Below, piece after piece: positions 10,620-20,700 of a stretch of DNA of 64,000 nucleotides. A program made the translations under genes and the position numbers. Source of the stretch: Scleromitrula shiraiana (lineage: Eukaryota > Ascomycota > Leotiomycetes > Helotiales > Sclerotiniaceae); assembly GCA_028455995.1 (NCBI GenBank), contig JABELC010000002.1:1054001-1118000 (forward strand). Direction: 5' to 3'. The stretch's first letter is position 1. Every line of letters starts with the position of its first letter. Below the pieces are notes generated by a model that had not been told where the DNA came from, ran no database searches, and saw only the letters and a list, made by a program, of their open reading frames with translations.

Positions 10620-11566
10620 CTATTCCAATCGACCCATCAAATTCTCTCTCATTTTCCTGTTCACTACTCCTCCTACACCGAATGCTGGCACAATTCTACA
10701 CATCCTAGCCACGGCACTAATTCCCCAATTCTTCTTCACAATACTCCATCTATCTCCCCACGTAGCACCCTTTCCTCTATTATATAAATCCAACCCCAGT
10801 AAATGCATAGGTGTACTTATAAGTTGCACAGAAGCCGGTGCCAAGAACTGTGCAATGGTTTGCCCGCTAATAATTTTTTGTAATTCGTCCCCGAGACTTT
10901 TCGATAGGACGGGTCCGAGTAATGGAGGTATGTTGAAGGAAGCGAAGATAGTGAGACAGTCGCGAGCTGTAAATAATACATAGGATGGCAAAGGCACAGG
11001 TCTAGGTGGACCGGAAGGGCCGAATAATCGAGCAAAAGTTTGGTCTTTGAAGAGACATAACCCGATGTTTGCTGTAGAACTTGCCACAAATTTTGATGTC
11101 CCCGAAGTTACTGTAGTCGCGGGTTTGTTGTGAACAGTCGAAGTGACAGTATCGAGGGTATTAGCTGTTAAATATGTGCCTCCATATAACATGCAAATTA
11201 AAGCGAAAGGTTTCGAGAAGAGGAGGTTGTGAGGTCTGAGGAAGAAGGTCTTGAGGGACGATCTGAGGGAATCTTTTAAAGTTGCTTGACCAGAAGCATT
11301 TTGCATTATAGCTCTGTTGCCAAATTAGTATAGAGCACATACGAGAAAAGATTTCAGTCAAGAACTTACTTGTCAATTATAGTTATAATTGGTGCAACCA
11401 TTGTAGCTGCTGAGACACCAGATAAAAAGTCCACACCCAACCTCAACCCCAGATTCTTTGTATTCCACTCTCGAGCTTCTTCTATGGCTTCATTGAGTTC
11501 CGGACTTCGAGTCACGGTCTTTGGATTATCGATTTTCATCTTAGGTTTTGATGTTGGTGGCTCCAT
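10620..11566 (-). CDS. Divergent mitochondrial-carrier-like membrane protein, uncharacterised
   Basis: Exons are 11566-11370 and 11313-10620, joining 'TIID-K-AIMQN', 296 aa in total. The protein shows three roughly equal parts: 'GVSAATMVAPIITIIDKAI' (about residues 50-68), 'SKFVASSTANIGLCLFKD' and 'LAPASVQLISTPMHLLGLDL'. Their spacing resembles the three repeats of the SLC25 carrier fold. The P-x-[D/E]-x-x-[K/R] signature is eroded (APIITIIDK, STPMHLLGL), so transport activity is doubtful. Conserved uncharacterised fungal proteins of this layout exist as far as I recall. Family placement is moderate; that this is a real two-exon gene is well supported. Two antisense and overlapping frames here are shadows. 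Confidence 0.72.
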
Positions 11567-11965
11567 ACTTGGGAGAGTTTCTTGGTTTTATGAAGATATA
11601 AACATAAACAATGAGCGAAAGTATGAAAGTATGAAAGTATGAACAAACAGTAAGGATAGGTTCAATCAATCAATCAATTGACTTATTAGAAATCCAATTG
11701 ATATAATTCCTTGAATAATATTTTAGGGGAGCGAGACTCTTCAAAAAATAGTACGAAATTGAATAAAAATGAATTGACTTCGAATCAACCTTCTTCAAGG
11801 CCGAAGTCGCAATGAAGAGTGAGTAATGCTACACAGAAATTTCAAAGATTTCTTATCAAAGATTTACAATGTTCCTGGCTGGAGATAACGATGCCGAAGC
11901 TAACCACTTTAGTATAAGCCTCTATTGAAGAAGCTCTCTCCAAGGCGAAGTGAGGGACATTTTTA

Positions 11966-12055
11966 TTTTATATATATATAGATTTATTATATATATATAG
12001 ATTTATTATATATATATATGAATTTATCTTATATATATGGATTTATATGATTTAT
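11966..12055. repeat. AT minisatellite, ~21-bp unit
   Basis: Four to five copies of a unit close to TATATATATAGATTTATTA, decaying towards the right-hand end. Confidence 0.8.
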
Positions 12056-12640
12056 ATCCTCATTTCTTCTACGTATTCAATCCACGACATCTGTAGTTCC
12101 ATACTTCATATTAGTAATTGAAGATATAATACAATAATTATCGATTATAATTCACTGGCACTTTCGCATTAGTACAGTAAATCATTTTCTAGCTTCTAGC
12201 CAGCTGTAACTCATGGCGCGGCGTCAAGGTTCTCCTCCCCTCCTCTTTCCAAGGTTCCCAACGACAACACAAACCAAATATTCCCTGCCCCTGCTATACC
12301 TTGAACCTCCACTGTACTGTTATTTTTCATCTTTCATCTGGGGTTTATAAATATTCTTACTAATACCATAATATTGGACCAATTACTTTGCTTTCAATTA
12401 TAATCCATTATAATTGAATTCAAATACGAGATACGAGGATATACATATGATTCAACCTCGATATCTATCTCGATATCCAGGTGATTACAACTGATCACAA
12501 TACAGATATCATCGTCAAATTAAATCATATCCAATTCCATTATGACACCTACCTACATAGGTAGGTACGTAGTAAGTATACTTAGCTCCATATATGTCAC
12601 GTATTACAATGTCCTCCCCCACATGAGAAGTATACTGTAC

Positions 12641-12704
12641 ATACATCCATATATCCATATATCCATACATCCATACATCCATACATCCATACATCAATAC
12701 ATCA
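12641..12704. repeat. ATCCATAC/ATCCATAT microsatellite
   Basis: About eight copies of an 8-bp unit alternating ATCCATAT and ATCCATAC. It explains the Tyr/Met/Asp-rich antisense frame here, which is an artefact. Confidence 0.9.
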
Positions 12705-13472
12705 TTACTACCTCACTATTCTTCTATTCACAAGGATCTAAACTTATCACCACCTTACAGACAACAAAAGCGCCAACACTATCAAATTTCCTAACCCAAT
12801 TCATACATCTTCAAGTTCTTTTGTTGCAAGTCTTAACCCCCCTGTTGAATCTACTACTCTCTTGGTAGTGAGTAGTTGGTCTCACTGACATGGTTTATCT
12901 TGGATTTGGGAAACTAAATAAAGCGCCATGCCCTTCCTTTTGGTACGATGCAAGGGATATATCCTTACCATCATGAACTTTTCAATGATTTGTTGCATAT
13001 CTTGACCCCCCTGCTCATACAGTTTAGCTTTTGAACCGGCGCATTTTATACACGGTTTAAAAAGGTAAAATGAACAAGGGAGACTAGGTTTATCTTGACG
13101 TTGCCATTCACTGGGGGAAGTTGCCTCCTCTACTCGAGTACCTCAGATTAGATGATTAATTGTTAGAGAGGTATTACCTACCTAGGTACCTTCCCTACTA
13201 TTACTACTATCATATATCGAATCGATACCTTCCTGTAACTTGCTTTATCATCCTGATATAATTGTGCAATGTTTACTCCAAAAAAATACAAGTTTCGTTT
13301 TATAATATTTTTTTCTACTCTAGGTTTTGCATGTTCTAAGACCAGTTCCAGTTACTCAAAGTATGAGGGAAGAGAGTCACGGGTTATTCTAGAGTCCATT
13401 GTACATAAATTCTGGCAAAGAAGAGTATCTTATAGAAGCTATGTGATAATTAAGTTTGACTAAATCAATATA

Positions 13473-13590
13473 ATTGATGTTTAGATTGCGAACATTTTAA
13501 GTTCTGAATGTCCCTTCACCAGATATACAATATTGATGTTTAGATTGTGGGTCGTTTAATTGCTGAATGTCCCTTTACCAGATATACAAC
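13473..13590. repeat. Two tandem copies of a 59-bp unit
   Basis: Copy 1 at 13473-13531 and copy 2 at 13532-13590 are equal in length. Both begin ATTGATGTTTAGATTG and end CCAGATATACAA. They differ at a handful of positions in the middle. Confidence 0.9.
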
Positions 13591-13953
13591 ACCATATAAA
13601 ACTCAATTTTTGAATATCCATATTTAATATAAATAATCCAAATGAATTAGAAAAAAAAACACTTCATTATCTATACCTAAGTAGTTCAAATAGATATTCA
13701 AATATATATTACCCAAAATATGTTTCAACATCTAGATTCTGAATATACATTAGAAAATGAATCAGCTCGTTGATGTATCATGATACTATTGTGGAAGGAG
13801 CTGTGTTCTCATCCATTCTTACCTTTAATATACAGCCAGTTCCTGTTAACAACTGCAATTCTTAGATGTTGATTGTTATCTCCCCATACTCATCATTCAA
13901 CTTTAACTCAAGCATCTTATAATCAGTTTTCATTATCTCCAACCTTGAGAAAA

Positions 13954-14806
13954 ATGGCGTCAATTTTCTATCAAAGAGAAACTGGAAACCCATCGCAGAA
14001 CCCTCGCTCCCCAAATATCCCAAATGTCGCGCAATCATATGCAGATCATGCTCAAGCAAGTCACCTAGATGCATGTAGACCAGGCCAAACAATCCCTGCA
14101 ATTAATCAAGCCCCATATGCTGCAGTAGCTCAGATGGACATCACACAAGAAGGAGAAGGGTAGTTCATTCAAGATGAAGGTGCCAAGTAAGTGCTGTACA
14201 TGCAAATTGCGGAACAATAAGAGAATTCTATTCAAGTTCAAACACAGGATATCACAGCCAACTGACACGTACCAACTGGCGAATATCAAACGGGAGAGTT
14301 GAGAAAAGAGATAAGACCCCCGGCACTTCAAAATGAGTCAAAAAGGCTGATCATCATGCACAACAGGAATAACAACGTGTACTTCTACCGAAATTTAGAA
14401 GGGGCGTCATGTGTCGACACTGTCGTTGTATCTGCGACTCCCGACAACCTCTGATATTACATGTATTCGAAAAGCATCCAGAAAAATCATCCAAATGCCA
14501 ACAATGTTCATGTATCTTCGCCTACCAAGAAAGTTTAAGGCGACACGAATCTATCAAGCATACAGAAAACCCATTCACATGCGAACAATATTCAGTTACC
14601 TTCGTCTCTCAAAGAAGTTTAAGGAGACACGAATCTGTTCAGCATTGAGAAAAACCATTCAAATGCCAACAGTGTTCTAAGAAATTTGAGCTTTTAGGAA
14701 GTTTAGAATATCATGAATATACCTTCCATCTTGGAGAGTTTAATTGCCTTCATTGCAAAAGGAATTATGCAGACCAAAGTGCTCTAGAGATCAGTCTGCG
14801 CAAAAT
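13954..14806 (+). pseudogene. C2H2 zinc-finger protein relic with multiple nonsense changes
   Basis: A frame starting MASIFYQRETG (13954) continues past stops at 14161 (TAG), 14188 (TAA), 14218 (TAA) and 14263 (TGA) with coding-like, glutamine-rich sequence between them. After a frame change near 14405 come C2H2-like units: 'CRHC' with H...H, 'CQQC...L..H....H', then 'CEQY' where the second cysteine is replaced, then an in-frame TGA at 14646, then 'CQQCSKKF' and 'CLHCKRNY'. Linker remnants such as 'ENPF' and 'EKPFKC' are visible. Three of the stops could arise from CAA or CAG by C-to-T in CpA context. The gene is dead as read. Confidence 0.75.
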
Positions 14807-15667
14807 ATGAACACCAAATTTATGTGTTCCTTGCTGATTTGATATCTAGAAACACAGGGAAAAGGATTGTCCATTTTATCAAGACCGTTCGAGTTCAAAA
14901 GAGCTTTGATATATATCGACTTCAAAAAGAGGTGTTATTTGGAACTTTTGAACCAGCGAGGTACTAAATGCTAGCAAAAGAGAAGATTAGCCAGAGAGTC
15001 TTGTGGACATACTAGTTTTTAAGTTGCCCATCAGCGATTTTCATCATACTTTTTCTCTATCGCGCTCAACTACAGTTTCCTTTCTACAAATGGGGTTTTT
15101 GGTGTATTGATCATAATCATGTTTTAGGACTGTAAAGCTCCCGCAGTGCCTGTGTTTAATAATTACAAGCACTGTATATATATTTCATTGTTCACTCCAT
15201 CTGTCTCGTATACCTCTGTTTACTAATTTGGTCGTAGAGAATATTGCTAATCTCACTTTCTTCACCTAGGAAATTTTCTACCTAGCAGCGCTATTTACTC
15301 GATGTTTATCTAGAGAGCGAATGCGTGATACAATATAACGGTCCTGGAATTCACAATTACTCAATCATATACAATATTTTAGAAGTTCTCTAGCCACACA
15401 TACACCAGGCGCAAAATATGCTGGAGTGAAGTAGAGTAGAGGTTCGCACAGCTCATCCAATCGTAGGCCGACTATCGACTATCTTAGGCATCATCATGTA
15501 ATGTGATATCGTGTCGGTTCCCGCGTTAACCGCTTTATTTCAAAACTAAGTACGCGGCGGGGGTGTTGTAGATGATGACGGCGCTATTAAACGATTAAAG
15601 ATCACCTCGACATCAGCTATTCGATCAAATCGGACTTTCAATACTTTCTCCAGCTACACCAAGAGAA
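14807..15667. other. Intergenic, no gene seen
   Basis: Mixed-composition sequence between the zinc-finger and F-box relics. I find no supported frame, RNA gene or clear repeat. Confidence 0.5.
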
Positions 15668-16505
15668 ATGGTTCAATCATCTTCTAATTTTGATTCCCAA
15701 TCAAACCTTAGTCGCCTTTTTCCGGAGTTCGTTGTGGGTGTTGCCTCTTACCTTACCAATCGCGATATCAAGAGCCTGCGATTGACATGCAAAGCATTGT
15801 CCCATAAGACATCTCTACGCGTAGAACGAGTATTCTTATCCGCAAATCCTCGCAATATTGAAGTTTGTCGCGCCATCGCTGATCACGAAAGACTGCGACA
15901 TCGAGTCCTTGAGATTGTGTGGGATGAAACGAAGCTTGATAAGGGAGACCATTGGAAGAAGTACTCTCCGAGGACTTTTTGTCCAAGAACCCGCTGCTAT
16001 GTCGCAGATGAGCCCCCTCTCGGGAATGTTGGAGATGGTGTTCCCGAATGGTTTGAATATGCCTGCGAGAACAACATTGGTGGTCAGATGAACTTGCTAC
16101 CTTCATGGATATACTTTCATCAACTTTACCTCCAGCAGGAAGAGGTTCTGAAACATGATTCCGATGCAAACGCGCTGAGATATGCTTTGGAGCGATTTAC
16201 TTCTCTACGCAGAATCACCATTGTATGTGCGGCGCATGGAGTTTTGAATGCACCGCTCTATAAGACGCCCATGATCCGTGCGTTACCCCCAGGATTTAAT
16301 TACCCTGCACCTAATGCTTGGCCTATGGATGGAATTGATCACGAGCCTCATGAACTTCGTCCATGGGATCATGAAGAGGATAAAAATCTGTGACGTGGCT
16401 TTCGAATTATAATGCATGAACTCTCACAGAAGGCGGATCACCATGTCTCGGAGTTCATGATAGATACGGATCACCTTCATACTGGTATGAGTTGTCGTGC
16501 AGCCG
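15668..16505 (+). pseudogene. F-box protein gene, interrupted and 3'-truncated
   Basis: The 241-residue frame begins with an F-box (about residues 12-50, 'LSRLFPEFVVGVASYLTNRD...LRLTCKALS'), which in intact proteins binds Skp1 in SCF ubiquitin ligases. The middle keeps a pattern typical of a large Leotiomycete/Sordariomycete F-box family: 'FTSLRRITI' then 'LYKTPMIRALPPGFNYP'. A TGA at 16391-16393 interrupts this frame exactly where relatives read W-R-G-F-R; the same frame continues 'RGFRII...IDTDHLHTGMSC'. Relatives run several hundred residues further; here the similarity stops near 16500 and unrelated sequence follows. Confidence 0.75.
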
Positions 16506-16789
16506 TCACTATTCCCATATTAATCATAATATCAATATCCATAGTATTTTTATTCACATACCGTTGCCGCAAACTCTCCGCCGCGCGAGTAAAAGCCTCT
16601 GACCATGAACCATAAAAAGACAAAGCACAACTGCACTCAGATAGCATAACTCGAACCCCACAATATGAGCTCTCAGGCTCAGGAGATATTCCTAATCAGT
16701 GTCCCGAGGCCCCCAATAATGCTATATTAGAGCCTCCGGGTATTGAGATTGTTCCAAATATTGGAACTAGAGACAGAAACGAGAGATGA
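16506..16789 (+). pseudogene. Membrane-protein-like tail fused in frame to the F-box relic
   Basis: Immediately after the F-box similarity ends, the same frame reads a strong transmembrane segment ('IPILIIISISIVFLFTYRCRK'-like, 16510-16580), then TAA at 16613, then 57 more open codons rich in Pro/Gly/Glu ('YELSGSGDIP', 'LEPPGIEIVP') up to TGA 16787. This looks like the juxtamembrane and cytoplasmic tail of a single-pass fungal surface protein. No start or ectodomain is present. The assignment is tentative. Confidence 0.4.
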
Positions 16790-17770
16790 GAAGGAAATGT
16801 AGAGTGGCCGTTGGTGCGCTGGCACTAGCTATTCGATTGTCATGCATGCCACTTGTGCGGCAGCTTATGTGGATATTGTAAGATATCAAGATTACAATCT
16901 TCATGAAAGGAAAGAAAGGCATTTGGAAGCTGGAATTTCAAATTCTTACACACGACATTGTGCCTCAGTACTTCCACGTAGAATATACTGACTGACCTTG
17001 AAAACTTAAACAGGCGAGTTTGAATTGACTGATTGGAGAGACGCTACATAAGTATGAAGCCAAATTAACTTCAACATAGCTGTTACATGCAGTACCCGCG
17101 CATGATCGATGCTGGACCATTCTTGATCTGAGCATTATGAGAGATTTCGGAAATCATGTTCCAATAGATTCAAGGTTAGTTCATTTTCGAGTTAAGAATG
17201 AATCACTTGAGAAGGATGAGCAGGAAAGTAGGGGTGAAAAGAGGGAGCAAGTAGACTAAAAACACCAATATATTTACCAATCAGAGATAAAGCTTGTCTA
17301 CCCCTTGTTGTGCTTTGAGAGCCCGAGGGACATGTATCTGGACCAACAGATTATAGAATGATGAGTAAACTACGCTTGAATTTCAAAGCTTGTTATAATC
17401 ACTCCATTTCCCTATGCTATGTTATACTATACTATTCTATTCTATGCGCGCATCGCTCACACTGACAAACATATCTGATATTATAAACGCATACAAAAAC
17501 CGACGATTCGAAAGCAAATCTTTGCGCTCTACGCAACAGATTGAATCGGGTATATTTCCTTTCTTTGCTCAAAATGCAAGCTATGCAATAAAACCAGTTT
17601 CTCATAATCGTAATCTTCAAGAACAGGAAGGAGAATGGTGCCCCAAGCCCTAGAATCTACAACGGAAGAAAAAGCAAAGCAAGGGGACAAAATTGTAATC
17701 AACCCCTCGTTTCTACCCCTCTGCACATCATACAACACATTTCCTCTCCATACGATATCTAACATCATCC
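16790..17770. other. Intergenic, 3' of dynein gene, no gene seen
   Basis: This holds the dynein 3' flank. Short overlapping frames on both strands at 17414-17820 lack any domain. Confidence 0.5.
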
Positions 17771-20700
17771 TTAAGCAGCCTCCGCCATTATTTGTTCGCC
17801 CTCTTCTAACATTTCCGTAATCTTCCCCAAATTCTGAATCATACTTCTACCCTGTCCCACTAACAACAACTTCTCTGCATTAGCAGGTAGACCCAGATAA
17901 GTAGGTGGTTCACGCTCTGGAAGTCTTTGGATCCAATCCATAAAGTCTCTCATGGTTGTTCCGCTTGGTACGACCAGACTACCTCCATCTTCAGCATCCT
18001 CGCCTGCTACACCTTCGACTAATTTGTGACCGATTTCGTAGGCTAAGGGTGTAAGGAAGGATGTGACAAGCTGAGTGAGACGTGAAAAATCTCCTTCATC
18101 ATCAATCTTGCCTCCGTAAGTCTCAACAATGAGCGTACGCATCATGTCCCATGGCAGATTCTGTGGAGCAACGTTCGAGCGGCCCGCAGCAACCGTTTCA
18201 ACCCAGGTATCGATAATGTATGCAGAGCATTCATACTATGTAATGTTAGCATATTTCGAAAATTGGAGATTTGGGCGAACTTACATCACTATCATTGAAT
18301 TCCCAGAAGCCCTTCCATCCGAGGTTTGGAGCATAACGCAAACGTTCTTGAACAACAGCATGCAAGAATGACAAAAGTAGGTACAATCTTGTTCTTTCAA
18401 CGGGCGTCTTAGTACCGCGAGTAGAGAGTGATGCCATTGAATCCTTCATATTGGCTCTTACACCAGCAGGCTGCTCATACATTAATACCCGGGAAGCGCG
18501 CAGGAGATTGACGGGAATCTTAGGACTAGATTCCATCGACAAAAACAATCTGAAATTTGCGTGAGGCTTAAGCGAGTCCATACGTTTCTCGAGACTCTGC
18601 AACCACGTGGGTGCTAAATGAACATTCTTGATAAGGACCCATGAGCCATTAGCTGCTGCGTTGCTGATAGCTTTGTCGGCCGTCGCTAAACCTTCGTTAG
18701 ATCCCATTGCAATGTTTGTACAAGCTGCTCGAGATCGTTCCACGAGATTGTCGACTTTGTAACTTGCATCGAAACCAGGGCTCGAGCAAAGTGCAATGGG
18801 ACTACTTGCAGATACTTGCTCAACGATTTGCTTTAGATCTTCAGTAGTATTGAGAAGATCTGGACCAAAGACAGCAGTGACAAATCGTTCAGCGGCAGGA
18901 ACGAATCGATCCAGGCGAAAGACCTTGACCAAAAGTAAGGAAATCAATTCTTGGTCCCTTCTCTCAGTGTTGTCTTCCCATATTTGCGGGACAAAGTTCT
19001 CTGCTAACTCTTCTGATAAGAAGCGGTCCCAAGATTCAGAAGAAATATTGTCAAGTTTGCCTTTGAAAGCAGGGAGCTTGGATGCATTGGCCATTACATC
19101 GTCCTTCTTTTCGCCGTCAGTAGACAAATCGGTACCCTGCACAGTATCATCAAGAATGACATCGATAAGGTTCTTATCCATCTTGTACGGAGCAGCTTGA
19201 GCGAGAAGCATTGCAAGGGTTATCTTGTCTTTTTGAAGGAGTCCAAGAGATGTACGTTGGTAGGCTGTGACAAACAAATCTTCGACAATGATGTCGCGAC
19301 GTCTGTTGTGGTCTGTCTCTGAATCTAGCCGCTTGTTACCCTTCAAGACAGAGTGGAAGATATCAAGGAAATATTGTAGGGAAAACTGATAGAAATGGTT
19401 GAGGTAGTGTAGCTGCTCAAGAACAGCAAACACTGCACTGCAAGATCGAGCGATGATGTTATATTGCAGAGTTATCTCATCAACCTCAGCCATTACGCCT
19501 TCAGTATTACCCATCTTGACTGATATCTCTGCAGCCTCTTTCTTCAATGTTTCCAGAGTTTCGATGACGTTATCATCATCGAGAATGTTGCCACGTGATT
19601 CATTCAAAGCTTGCAGTAAGCGTTTTTCGAGCTGTCTAAGATGAACCTTGAATTCACCTTGCAACTTGATAAGGTTGGAACGTCGCTCATCAACATCAGG
19701 TCTTTCAGACTTGAGGACATCATTTAATGATTGTGTCTGTAAACTGCTTTGTGTGACTGTAAAGTTGACGAAGGTAGTTCGACTGCAAATGTCCGGTGCA
19801 AATGTTGCAGAGGGATCTCTTGTGGATAGATAAATCTTGAAGGACGGGGAAAAATCGATCTCTTGTTTTCCGAGCTGGATGAGAACACGACCACCAGTCT
19901 TTTGGTACTCTTTGTTAAGAACGTGATTAAGGATTGGATCCAGGTACTCGGCATCTTGAATGAGGATAGGGTTGCCGAATCGAAGAGAACTTTCCAGCTG
20001 TTTCGTAAAGGAATCATCCAAGAAACTCGTGACAGTAAGCTTTCTCTCCTTACTTTGCTTTTGGAGAAACTCAGTCGCACGGCCCGAAGGATCGATGATC
20101 AATGGATATCTATTGAATCGCTGCAGAATAATGGCATTTTCGGTGCAGAGATCATCCACTGGCAAAGTGTTTTGTTGCCATCCCAATCGCTCATCGGCAG
20201 TCGAAAGGTATTCTGTGACTGGATTATGAGGTTTGTAATTGATACCAGACATGTGAAGTTGATGTAGCCAGTCTTCCATCATGTTCTTTCGGAATTGTTG
20301 GTCATACAGACCACTATATGCAAGGAAGGCCGCGGCAACAAGAACGTCACCTACGAGTGTGCTAATTTGAGTTTCAAATGACTTGCTACCCTCTTCCCAA
20401 CGTGTTCGCTCAGACGATAAACTATCGAGAAGTCGAACACTACGATCAACTTTGAATTGAACCCGAGACATTTCTGTTTTGATAGCTTGTGTTTCACTGA
20501 TTAAAGCAGCATATTCTGTTTTGTAAGTTGCAATACTTTGTTCCAGTAAGTTGATGGTGTTCTCAACAGCTTGAGCTTCAGCCTTTGTTTGCAGTGCTTG
20601 CTCTTCCAGTTGGCCCACTTCCTCTCTTAATGGTCCTACGCGATCGAGAATTTCTGAGTAGTTGACTTGGGCTTGAACCCACTGAACCAGAGGGCCACAG

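Larger units (their letters stand above)
11567..13953. other. 2.4-kb AT-rich stretch with simple repeats, no gene seen
   Basis: It contains an AT minisatellite (11966-12055), an ATCCATAC microsatellite (12641-12704), two further copies of the TTGTTGCA-TCTT core (12821 and 12991, both followed by ACCCCCCTG or GACCCCCCTG) and the 59-bp tandem duplication. The longer frames here are low complexity or unsupported. Confidence 0.55.

Noticed and set aside
10381..10983. 200-codon plus-strand frame
   Set aside because: It mirrors the carrier-like gene on the minus strand and has no recognisable features.
12515..12868. Frames on both strands at the ATCCATAC microsatellite
   Set aside because: Repeat-driven translation such as Met-Asp-Val-Trp-Met-Tyr, no gene.
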